NCBI RefSeq assembly: GCF_020873895.1
Contig: NZ_JAHWGT010000034.1
Location: 1 to 64,000 of the forward strand
DNA: 64,000 nt
Direction: 5' to 3'
From: Streptomyces sp. DH12
Lineage (GTDB): Bacteria; Actinomycetota; Actinomycetes; Streptomycetales; Streptomycetaceae
The notes under the pieces: generated by a model
Database searches by the model: none
What the model saw: only the letters and a program-made list of their open reading frames with translations
Told to the model about the DNA's origin: nothing
Translations under genes and position numbers: made by a program
Shown here: positions 57,248 to 64,000 of the stretch, piece by piece
Layout of the letters: every line of letters starts with the position of its first letter
Position numbering within the stretch: position 1 is the first letter of the stretch

Positions 57248-58174
57248 TCACTCCTGCGCGGGCGCGGGGACGACGGCCACCGGGCACCGCGCCGTCTGCA
57301 GCACCTCCGCACCGACCGAGCCGAGCAGGAGGCGGCGCAGGCCGGTGAGGCCGCGCGAGCCGACGACGAGCACCGTCGCCCCGCGCCCCCACTCGACCAG
57401 GACGTCGGCGGGGCGGCCGGGCACCACGTGCGCGTCGGCCCTCACCTGCGGGTAGCGGCCCGCGAACCGGGACGCCTCCCGGTTCAGGATCCCGCTCGCC
57501 GCGTCGTGGTCGGCGTCGGCCTCCGGCAGCGGTTCGACCGGACCGGGCGGCAGCAGGCCGAAGACCGGCGGCACCACACCGACCGGGCCGGGGGACAGGA
57601 GGCGCACGTCGTCCGCGTACACGAGGTCCACGGGGACGCCGCGGCGGTCGGCCTCCGCGTAGCCGAGGTCGAGCGCCTCGTCGCAGACGTCGTCGACGTC
57701 GACCCCGATCACCACGGGGCCGTGCGGCCGGTGGGCGGTCGCGGCCCGTTCCGGGTCGACGACGACCACCGGGCAGTGCGCGTGCGTGACGACCTGCCGG
57801 CTGACCGACCCCGTGTGCAGGCGCGGGAAGCCGCCGCCCCGGTGGCCCAGCACGAGCAGTGCCGCCTCCTCGGAGAGTTCGACGAGCGTGCCGACCGGGT
57901 GCCCCACCGGCAGTTCACCGGTCACCGTCACGTCGGGGTACTGGAGGTGGACGAGTTCCTCGACGCCCTCCACGACGGCGGCGCCGTGCGCCGTGGACTC
58001 CGGCGAACGGACATGGTCGTCGGCCGGGGCCAGGAGCGGTACGGCGTGGACGAGCCGCAGGTCCGTATGGCGCAGGGCGGCCTCCTCGGCCGCGAACCGC
58101 ACGACCGCGTGCGGGACGCCTTCGTCGATCCCCGCCACGACCGGTCCGGCGTGCTCGTACGGTGTGCTGCTCAT
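57248..58174 (-). CDS. Universal stress protein (tandem UspA domains)
   Basis: A 308-residue protein with two UspA domains. The first starts VVAGIDEGVPHAVVRFAAEEAALRHTDLRLVHAV and holds LLVLGHRGGGFPRLHTGSVSRQVVTHAHCPVVVV; the second begins GPVVIGVDVDDVCDEALDLGYAEADRRGVPVDLVYAD and ends VLVVGSRGLTGLRRLLLGSVGAEVLQTARCPVAVVP with an intact G-2x-G-9x-GS site. The ATG has AAGGAGGG. It follows a close paralogue (63-bp gap), likely in one transcript. Confidence 0.9.
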   Translation of the reverse strand: MSSTPYEHAGPVVAGIDEGVPHAVVRFAAEEAALRHTDLRLVHAVPLLAPADDHVRSPESTAHGAAVVEGVEELVHLQYPDVTVTGELPVGHPVGTLVELSEEAALLVLGHRGGGFPRLHTGSVSRQVVTHAHCPVVVVDPERAATAHRPHGPVVIGVDVDDVCDEALDLGYAEADRRGVPVDLVYADDVRLLSPGPVGVVPPVFGLLPPGPVEPLPEADADHDAASGILNREASRFAGRYPQVRADAHVVPGRPADVLVEWGRGATVLVVGSRGLTGLRRLLLGSVGAEVLQTARCPVAVVPAPAQE

Positions 58175-58236
58175 GCGGCCGCCCTCCTTGCGGAAGCCGT
58201 GTGCCGGCCGCCACCCCGGCACGGGGAGGAGGCGGT

Positions 58237-59178
58237 TCAGCCGCCGTCCGGGGTGTCCGGGGCGGCGTCGAGGGCGTCCGGGGCCGGGGTCACGGCGACG
58301 GGGCACTCGGCCGTGTGCAGGACCTCCGCGCTGACCGACCCGAGGAGGAGCCGGCGCAGGCCGGTCCGGCCGCGGGAGCCGACGACGAGCAGGGAGGCGT
58401 CCCGCGACGCCTCGGCGAGGAGGGTCGCCGGGCGGGTGTGCTCGATGCGCAGCTCGGCCTGGACGGCGGGGTGGCGGTGGCGCCGCCGGTCGATCTCCTT
58501 CGTGAGGAAGTCCCGGGCGCCCTGGTCCAGGGTCGCGAAGTCCGGGGGCACCATGCCGATCGGGCCGGTGGGGACCATGCCGGGGCTGAAGGCGCCGTGG
58601 ACCAGCTCCAGGCGGGCCCCGCGCAGCTCCGCCTCGACGTAGGCGAGGTCCAGGGCGTCCAGGGAGGCGTCACCGGTGTCCACGCCGACCACGACGCGGC
58701 CCGCCCCCGGCCGGTCCGGCTCCTCGGCCGCCCCCGGGCGCACGACGATGACCGGGCACTGCGCGTGGGTGGCGACCTGCCAGCTGACCGAGCCCAGCGG
58801 GAGCCGGGGGAAGCCGCCGCTGCCGCGGTGGCCGATCACGATCATCTCCGCGTCCCGGGACCGCTCGACCAGTACGGCCGCCGCGTGCCCGAGGGGGAGC
58901 TCCCCCGCGACGGTCACCTCGGGGACCGCGGACCGTGCGAGGTCCTCGAAGCGGCGCAGGTGGTGCGCCCCCTCGCGCGCCGCCGGTCCACCCTCGCCAC
59001 CGTCGTCGGGCCCGCCGACCAGGCCGCTCAGCGGCAGCGGGATCGCGTGCGCGATGTGCAGGGGTCGGCCGCGGAGCGCCGCTTCCCGTGCGGCGAAGAG
59101 GACCAGGTGCTCCTGGCCCGGCCCCTCGTCCACGCCGACGATGATCGGCTTCTCGCGGCTGGGTTCGGCGCTGCTCAT
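58237..59178 (-). CDS. Universal stress protein (tandem UspA domains)
   Basis: A 313-residue paralogue of the next gene. Domain one carries MIVIGHRGSGGFPRLPLGSVSWQVATHAQCPVIVV and domain two SLLVVGSRGRTGLRRLLLGSVSAEVLHTAECPVAV, both with intact ATP-site glycines. The ATG at 59178 has GGGAG 8 bp upstream; a GTG six bases earlier is too close. A sigma-B-type promoter lies 60-84 bp upstream. Its first 509 bp overlap, in another frame, the unterminated 3' extension of the phosphatase reading frame. Confidence 0.9.
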   Translation of the reverse strand: MSSAEPSREKPIIVGVDEGPGQEHLVLFAAREAALRGRPLHIAHAIPLPLSGLVGGPDDGGEGGPAAREGAHHLRRFEDLARSAVPEVTVAGELPLGHAAAVLVERSRDAEMIVIGHRGSGGFPRLPLGSVSWQVATHAQCPVIVVRPGAAEEPDRPGAGRVVVGVDTGDASLDALDLAYVEAELRGARLELVHGAFSPGMVPTGPIGMVPPDFATLDQGARDFLTKEIDRRRHRHPAVQAELRIEHTRPATLLAEASRDASLLVVGSRGRTGLRRLLLGSVSAEVLHTAECPVAVTPAPDALDAAPDTPDGG

Positions 59179-60412
59179 GACCACACTCCCGGCGGGTCGC
59201 TCCAGTGGGCGGACGGTACGGGTACGGGCCCGGACGGGTACCCCGGCGGGGCGGGCCGAGACATGCCGTTCCGGATCCGTGCCGGGCCGTGGCGTCGCCG
59301 GCCCGCCCGGGTGCCGGGCGGGCCGGGAGCCGCCCGTGCCGAGCGGCGGCCGTCTGGCGGGACGGTCCCTGGTCGGCGGGGGCGCGGTCGTCGTGGCGCA
59401 GCAGGAGCATGGCCGCGTCGTCGTGGAGGGGGCCCCGCACGTACCGGAGGAGGTCGGATCGCAGGGCGTCGAGGGCGGCCCCAGGTTCGCCGGCCCCGAG
59501 CAGCGCCGCCCGCTCGTGCAGGGGGTAGAAGCGGCCGTCGCCGTCCCGGGCCTCCGTCACCCCGTCGGTGTACAGGAAGAGTCGGCTGCCGGGCGGGAGG
59601 GCCACCTCGAAGGGCTTGGCGGTGTCCGGCGTCTGGTCGTCCAGGCCGAGCGGCGGAGCGTACGCGGGCGGCTCGGCGAAGGCCGCGGAACCGTCGGGCC
59701 GGACGACCAGGGGCGGCGGGTGTCCGAAGGCGAGCAGGGTGACGCGGTCCTCCGGACCGACCTCGGCCAGGACCGCGGTCACGAACTTCTCCCCGTCCCC
59801 CTGGCGCCGGACGGCCCTCTCCAGACGGGCGCCGATCGCCGCCAGGTCGGGCGCGTCGTGCGCCGCCTCCCGGAAGGCGCCCAGGACGGCGGCCGCCGTC
59901 TCCACCGCCTCCAGGCCCTTGCCCTGGACGTCCCCGACGATGACCCGGACACCGCCCGGTGACCTGACCACCTCGTACAGGTCGCCGCCGATGTGCGCCT
60001 CGGCGGTCGCGGAGGTGTACGAGACGGCGATCGACAGGTGCCCGAGGCGGCGGGGGACCGGCCTGAGCAGCACCCGCTGGGCGACCTCGGCGATGGACCG
60101 GACCGTGGCGAGCTCCGCTTCGCGGCGCTGGCGCATCACGGCCGCCGCGAGGCCGGCCGCCGTCACCCCGGCGACGGAGGCCATGGCGGTGACACCGCGC
60201 CGGGTGTCCAACAGCCCGTCGTACCAAGCCAGTACGGCGCACAGGCCGAGCGCGACCGCGCCGATGGCGGCGGTACGGCGCCATCCCCCGACGATGCCGG
60301 CGAACGCCGGTCCGAGCGCGACCAGCGGGAGGAAGCCGACGCCCGGTCCCGCCGTGACGTCGACCGCCGCCACCGCTGCCATGACGCCGAACGGCAGGGC
60401 GGAGAGCGCCAT
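58670..60412 (-). CDS. SpoIIE/PP2C phosphatase with membrane N-terminus and unusual 3' overlap
   Basis: The recognisable protein spans about 350 residues. Three or four membrane helices (about 1-95) and a short coil (RQRREAELATVRSIAEVAQRVLL) precede a SpoIIE-type PP2C domain: SATAEAHIGGDLYEVV, VIVGDVQGKGLEAVE, LAFGHPPPLVV, LFLYTDGVTEARD and LHDDAAMLLLRHDD, all metal-binding Asp present. Beyond about 59380 the frame stays open for another 700 bp, giving Arg/Pro/Gly-rich sequence that overlaps the Usp gene by 509 bp. The overlap is probably not real protein: either the true stop was lost, or a frameshift lies near 59350. The natural end is likely near 59370. Confidence 0.7.
   Translation of the reverse strand: MALSALPFGVMAAVAAVDVTAGPGVGFLPLVALGPAFAGIVGGWRRTAAIGAVALGLCAVLAWYDGLLDTRRGVTAMASVAGVTAAGLAAAVMRQRREAELATVRSIAEVAQRVLLRPVPRRLGHLSIAVSYTSATAEAHIGGDLYEVVRSPGGVRVIVGDVQGKGLEAVETAAAVLGAFREAAHDAPDLAAIGARLERAVRRQGDGEKFVTAVLAEVGPEDRVTLLAFGHPPPLVVRPDGSAAFAEPPAYAPPLGLDDQTPDTAKPFEVALPPGSRLFLYTDGVTEARDGDGRFYPLHERAALLGAGEPGAALDALRSDLLRYVRGPLHDDAAMLLLRHDDRAPADQGPSRQTAAARHGRLPARPAPGRAGDATARHGSGTACLGPPRRGTRPGPYPYRPPTGATRRECGHEQRRTQPREADHRRRGRGAGPGAPGPLRRTGSGAPRPTPAHRARDPAAAERPGRRARRRWRGWTGGARGGAPPAPLRGPRTVRGPRGDRRGGAPPRARGGRTGRAVPGRGDDRDRPPRQRRLPPAPAGLGQLAGRHPRAVPGHRRAPGGGRGAGPAGGGPRRGRRGHR
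59238..59262 (-). promoter_or_regulatory. Sigma-B-type promoter of Usp gene
   Basis: On the minus strand: GTCT, 15-bp spacer, GGGTAC, a full consensus match. The predicted start is about 53 bp before the Usp ATG at 59178 and the leader contains its GGGAG site. It falls inside the doubtful 3' extension of the phosphatase frame. Confidence 0.6.
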
Positions 60413-60710
60413 GGGCCTGGAGGTGCTTGCGCCGGACAGTGCGTCTCCCCTGAGGTGCGGGTGGCGGGCGAGGGCGTGGCGGCCGACGGCGCGGGAAGGC
60501 TCACGAACCCGCGCTGCCCCGCCTGTCGGGCGGCGCGGCAGGCGCCCCTCCCGGCGGCTGCGGCTTTCGCCGGGTCAAGGATAGGCGCGCGGCGCGCCGT
60601 CCGGCGCGGACCGTCACGGATTCGACGTGCGTCGGCCGCGTGCGGACGGGGGCGGGCCGCCGACGCACTGACTGACCGTCAGCTCCGGTCAGGCCGGGGC
60701 GGGGCGCCGG

Positions 60711-61048
60711 TCAGTGCCGGTCGGCGGCCTCGCCGCCTGGGTGGAGGGCGAAGACGTGCTCCGGCCCGACGACTTGCGGCACGCCCATGGTGTGGTCGGG
60801 GACCGCGGCGAGCGCGACATCGGCGTCGGCGGCGATCGCGTGGTCGCGGACGACGAGCAGGGCGGTGGTGCCGCCGGAGTCGCGGTACTCCGTGCCGCCG
60901 AGGTCCACGACGGGGCGCCGGCCCGGCCGGAGGGCGAGTGCGGCGGCCGGCTCCCGCAGCTCGTCCGCGGCGGCGTGGTCCAGGTGACCGACGATCTTCA
61001 AACGGGGCCGGCGGCGCCGTCCCGGGTGCTGGTCTTCGGTGCGCTCAT
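60711..61048 (-). pseudogene. STAS-domain antagonist gene with frameshift
   Basis: A STAS protein is encoded in two frames. An ATG overlapping the stop of the upstream phosphatase (ATGA) begins MSAPKTSTRDGAAGPV and then meets TGA. One frame over, the STAS fold starts directly as LKIVGHLDHAAADELREPAAAL and runs through PVVDLGGTEYRDSGGTTALLVVRDHA to the end. A small indel near 61000 would restore one gene of about 112 codons. A TTG at 61001 could restart translation but has no ribosome-binding site. If functional it would be the antagonist served by the preceding PP2C; otherwise it is newly broken. Confidence 0.6.
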
Positions 61049-62331
61049 CCGGCGGTTCCCGTGTCGGGGGCGGCGGCGTGGGCCGGCATGCCGAGTGCGA
61101 GCAGGGCGGTGTCGTCGTCGAGGCCGTCGCCGAAGTCGTCCAGCAGTCCGGTCAGGGCCCGGATGACGGCGTGCGGCGGCTCGCCGGCGCGGCCGGCGGC
61201 GAAGGCGCGCAGGGCCTCCTCCCCGTACAGGGCAGTGCGGTCCTCGCCGGTGCGGGCCTCGGTGAGGCCGTCGGTGTACAGCAGGAGCGTGTCGCCGGGG
61301 GTGAGGGTGGTGGCGGCGGTGGCGAAGTGGGCGGCGGGGAGGATCCCGACGAGGAGGCCGCCGGGGGTGGGCAGGAAGTCGGCCGTGCCGCCGGCGCGCA
61401 GGACGAGGGCCGGGGGGTGGCCGCCCGAGGCGAGGCGCACGTGGACGCGCCCGGTGGCGGGGTCGGGTTCGAGGACGCCGTAGATGGCGGTGCAGTACCG
61501 GGGGTCGCTGCCGGAGTAGCGCTCGTGGAGCACCTCGTTGAGGGTCGACAGGGCGGAGACGGGGTCGGGGTCGTGCAGGGCGGCGGCGCGCAGGGTGTAG
61601 CGGGCCAGGGAGGTGACCGAGGCCGCTTCGGGGCCCTTGCCGCAGACGTCGCCGAGGAAGAAGGCGAAGCGGGTGCCGTCGATGGGGAACAGATCGTAGA
61701 AGTCCCCGCCGAGCTGGTCCGGGGAGGCGGTGCGGTAGTGGGCGGCCGTCTCCACTCCGGGGACCCGCGCCAGGGTGGCGGGCAGCAGCGACTGCTGGAG
61801 CACGGCGAGGACGTCCTGCAGCCGGCTCCGGTCGGCCTCGGCCTGCCGGCGGGCTTCGTCGGCCGCCTTCCTGGCGCGCAGGAGTTCCTGTTCGTAGGAG
61901 CGGCGGTCCCGGGCGTCGAAGACGGTGGTGCGGATCAGCAGCGGGTCGCCGCTGACGCCGCGTTTGACGACGGAGGAGACCAGGACCGGCATCCGCCCGC
62001 CGTCGGCCTGCTCGATCTCCAGGGCGACGCCGTTGATCTCGCCTCGCATCCGCAGCAGCGGTGCGAAGTGCGTCTCGTGGTACAGCTTCCCGCCCACGGT
62101 CAGCAGGTCGGTGAACCGCATGCGGCCCACCACCGCCCCGCGCTCCAGGCCGAGCCAGCCGAGGAGCCTGGAATTGATCTTCGCGACGGTGCCGTCCATC
62201 AAGGTGGACAGGTACCCGCACGGCGCACCTTCGTACAGCTCCTCCGCGCTGTCCTCCAGCAGCGCGGCGAACAGCGCGTTCGCCGCCGACTCCCCGCCCT
62301 GCGGGTCGGGCTGCCGCCCGGTGCTGCACAT
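61045..62331 (-). CDS. PAS-PP2C (SpoIIE-type) phosphatase, RsbP-like
   Basis: A 428-residue protein. A PAS domain at about 30-150 (YEGAPCGYLSTLMDGTVAKINSRLLGWLGLERGAVVG, ending LIRTTVFDARDRRSYEQELLRAR), a coiled-coil linker (about 150-190) and a PP2C domain (GGDFYDLFPI near 212, FFLGDVCGKGPEAA near 231, LASGGHPPALVL, LLLYTDGLTEART, LDDDTALLALG). Metal-binding Asp residues are present. The arrangement matches Bacillus RsbP, which activates sigma-B under energy stress with the hydrolase RsbQ. Its ATG overlaps the stop of an RsbQ-like remnant (TGATG), and its stop overlaps the STAS gene, giving an rsbQ-rsbP-rsbV-like order. Confidence 0.88.
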   Translation of the reverse strand: MCSTGRQPDPQGGESAANALFAALLEDSAEELYEGAPCGYLSTLMDGTVAKINSRLLGWLGLERGAVVGRMRFTDLLTVGGKLYHETHFAPLLRMRGEINGVALEIEQADGGRMPVLVSSVVKRGVSGDPLLIRTTVFDARDRRSYEQELLRARKAADEARRQAEADRSRLQDVLAVLQQSLLPATLARVPGVETAAHYRTASPDQLGGDFYDLFPIDGTRFAFFLGDVCGKGPEAASVTSLARYTLRAAALHDPDPVSALSTLNEVLHERYSGSDPRYCTAIYGVLEPDPATGRVHVRLASGGHPPALVLRAGGTADFLPTPGGLLVGILPAAHFATAATTLTPGDTLLLYTDGLTEARTGEDRTALYGEEALRAFAAGRAGEPPHAVIRALTGLLDDFGDGLDDDTALLALGMPAHAAAPDTGTAG

Positions 62332-62450
62332 CAGGGCAGGCGCCGCGGGAAGCCGGCGATCGCCTCGCTGGTGGCGGCGGCCGGCGCGACCGCCCGCCCC
62401 GAGGGGTCACCGGTCACCGTGACGTGGTTCCGACGACGAAGGATGGCCAT
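62331..62450 (-). pseudogene. Collapsed remnant of RsbQ-like alpha/beta hydrolase
   Basis: A 39-codon frame starts MAILRRRNHVTVTGDPSGR, which matches the beginning of RsbQ-type alpha/beta hydrolases (N-terminal RNNVxVxG strand). It continues at once into ATSEAIAGFPRRLP, which resembles the C-terminal helix of the same family, then stops in a TGATG overlap with the RsbP-like gene. About 230 central codons, including the catalytic Ser, Asp and His, are missing in frame. A GTAGGGGGT ribosome-binding site is kept, so the remnant may still act as a leader peptide coupling translation of the phosphatase. Confidence 0.5.
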
Positions 62451-62511
62451 ACCCCCTACTCTCTCAGGCCCCACCCGCCCCTCCGATGACGTCCCGGTAC
62501 CGTGTCCGGCG

Positions 62512-64000
62512 TCAGACGTCCTGGTCGGGGAGGTGGGCCTCGGCCGTGTCGGGGCGGTGGTCGGGCAGGGCCGAGCGGGAGGTGGCCTCCCGGTGCAGTC
62601 GCAGGAACTCCAGGTGCCGCTCGTACTGGTCGAGGACGTTGCCGATGAGCTGCTCCTTGCTGTAGCCCATCACGTCGTAGCCCTGGCTGCCGTCCGCGAG
62701 GTGCACTTCGAACCGCACGTAGGTGTCGTGTTCCGTGACCACCTTCGTGGCGAACGCCGGGGTGGGCACCTCGACCGGCCACACCCGGTAGATGAAGACC
62801 TCGTCCCCGCCCATCGGGACCCGCAGTTCCAGGTGCGGCAGGCCGCTCGCCTCGTCGGTCCCCTCCTCGACCGACGCCTGCGCGCCCTGCCGGGCCAGTT
62901 CGGCGGCGACGTCGTCGAAGGCGGGGTGGCAGATCTCGTCGACGAACCTGACCGCCGCCCGGTGGGTGGGGAAGCTCATCGCCCTGGCCAGGCGCCGCCG
63001 CCAGTTCCACTCCACGCCCCGGCCGCCCTGCACCATGCGCCCCGACAGCGACGAGGGGAGGGTGGTGGTCAGCGCGTCCTCCCGCATCCGTTCGATGCGC
63101 AGCGCCTTGTACAGGCCCCAGATGATCAGGAACATCACGAACGAGAACGGCAGGCCCATGATGATCGTCGCGTCCGTCAGCGCCTGCACGCCCCCGACGA
63201 GGAGCATGGCGAGGGTCAGCAGACCGGTCGCCCCCGCCCAGAAGACGCGCACGAGCGCGGGAGCGTCGGTCAACGGGGTGCGCAGGTGCGAGCTGAGGTT
63301 GCTCATCACGAGGGCGCCGGAGTCCGCGGAGGTGACGTAGAGCAGCAGCCCGACGAAGGTGGCAAGACCGGCGCTGAAGGTGGCTCCGGGGAACTGCGCG
63401 AGCAGTTCGTAGAAGCCTTGTTCGGGCGCGTTGGCGGCGGTCTCGCCGAACTCGGTGTTGCCGGCCCGGACGAGGCCGAGCGCGCTGTTGCCGAAGACGG
63501 AGAGGAAGGTGAGCGTGAACAGGAACGGGATGACCAGGGTCGCCGCGACGAACTGCCGGATGGTGCGGCCGCGTGAGATCCGCGCCAGGAACAGCCCGAC
63601 GAACGGCGCCCAGGCGATCCACCAGGCCCAGAAGAACAGCGTCCAGGCGTTGAGCCAGTCGGTCGGCTGGTCGTAGGCGAAGGTGTTCAGCGTCATCGAC
63701 GGGAAGCGGCTGACGTAGTCGCCGATGTTGAGGATGAGGCTGTTGAGGATCCGCAGCGGGCTGTCGACGAACAGCATGTACAGCATCAGGACGACGGCGA
63801 GGACGACGTTGAGCTCGGACAGGCGCCTGATGCCCCGGTCCACACCGGCCACGGCGGACACCGTGGACAGGACCACGGCGACGGCGATCAGGCCGATCTG
63901 CGCGGCCGTCCCCTGCGGGACGCCGAAGAGGAACGTCAGCCCGTAGTTCAGCTGCACGACGCCGATGCCCAGCGACACGGAGATGCCGAAGACCGTGCCG
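62512..64000 (-). CDS. BCCT-family transporter (5' end outside window)
   Basis: The C-terminal 496 codons of a betaine/choline/carnitine transporter; the start lies beyond the right edge. Family signatures are LNAWTLFFWAWWIAWAPFVGLFLARISRGRTIRQF, with the Trp-rich substrate path, and LLYVTSADSGALVMSNLSS. Eight or so helices are visible. After the last helix (about 62-63 kb boundary) comes a soluble tail of about 190 residues, as in BetT-type proteins, where the tail senses osmotic strength. It likely imports choline or glycine betaine for osmoprotection. Confidence 0.9.
   Translation of the reverse strand, partial: GTVFGISVSLGIGVVQLNYGLTFLFGVPQGTAAQIGLIAVAVVLSTVSAVAGVDRGIRRLSELNVVLAVVLMLYMLFVDSPLRILNSLILNIGDYVSRFPSMTLNTFAYDQPTDWLNAWTLFFWAWWIAWAPFVGLFLARISRGRTIRQFVAATLVIPFLFTLTFLSVFGNSALGLVRAGNTEFGETAANAPEQGFYELLAQFPGATFSAGLATFVGLLLYVTSADSGALVMSNLSSHLRTPLTDAPALVRVFWAGATGLLTLAMLLVGGVQALTDATIIMGLPFSFVMFLIIWGLYKALRIERMREDALTTTLPSSLSGRMVQGGRGVEWNWRRRLARAMSFPTHRAAVRFVDEICHPAFDDVAAELARQGAQASVEEGTDEASGLPHLELRVPMGGDEVFIYRVWPVEVPTPAFATKVVTEHDTYVRFEVHLADGSQGYDVMGYSKEQLIGNVLDQYERHLEFLRLHREATSRSALPDHRPDTAEAHLPDQDV

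Overview
The window is chromosomal DNA from a high-GC actinomycete, most likely a Streptomyces. Coding regions have strongly GC-biased third positions, GTG starts and GTGA/ATGA start-stop overlaps are common, and the gene set is typical of that genus (481-residue GAPDH, SPW and DUF1206 proteins, caa3-type CtaG, streptogrisin-type protease, Rox, LutABC). All identifications come from reading the sequence; no database search was run. I saw no tRNA, rRNA, CRISPR array, transposase or prophage.

Layout. 1-2.7 kb: the right end of a lasso-peptide cluster (B1 recognition protein, B2 peptidase, ABC exporter); precursor and cyclase would lie to the left. 2.8-5.1 kb: GAPDH and a membrane-anchored Mrr-type nuclease. 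5.5-8.7 kb: a cobalamin riboswitch followed by a three-gene BtuF/C/D-like importer. 8.8-24.2 kb: CorA, several small membrane or stress proteins, an orphan cytochrome oxidase subunit I with CtaG and DUF2243, a ferritin-like/hemerythrin pair, a Tat-exported amine/amino-acid oxidase and a CASTOR/POLLUX-like channel. 24.3-31.5 kb: a partner-switching signalling block whose centre is a 1416-residue protein combining histidine kinase, receiver, PP2C phosphatase and anti-sigma kinase domains, with two MEDS-domain proteins and STAS proteins. 31.6-35.6 kb: secreted enzymes (S1 protease, GH43 enzyme, broken GH16 gene). 35.7-39.1 kb: DEAD-box helicase and the rifamycin monooxygenase Rox, diverging from a region that holds a rifamycin-associated element (RAE). 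39.3-59.2 kb: lactate utilisation (LutABC), four universal stress proteins, a flavin-fold protein, phosphoketolase, D-lactate dehydrogenase, RCK and antiporter proteins, glucose dehydrogenase and gluconokinase. 58.7-62.5 kb: two SpoIIE-type phosphatases with a frameshifted STAS gene and the collapsed remnant of an RsbQ-like hydrolase. 62.5-64 kb: a BCCT transporter cut by the window end.

How it works together. Two themes recur. One is general stress control: several genes carry upstream sequences matching the Streptomyces sigma-B consensus (GNNT, 15-bp spacer, GGGTAC), and there are many SpoIIE/STAS/HATPase partner-switching proteins. The other is redox and low-oxygen metabolism: glucose dehydrogenase, gluconokinase, phosphoketolase, D-lactate dehydrogenase and LutABC together outline a heterolactic-type route and its reversal, next to universal stress genes with a tandem pair of DosR/OsdR-like boxes. 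Degenerating genes (GH16, STAS, RsbQ remnant) and a MITE-like inverted repeat show that the region has been rearranging.
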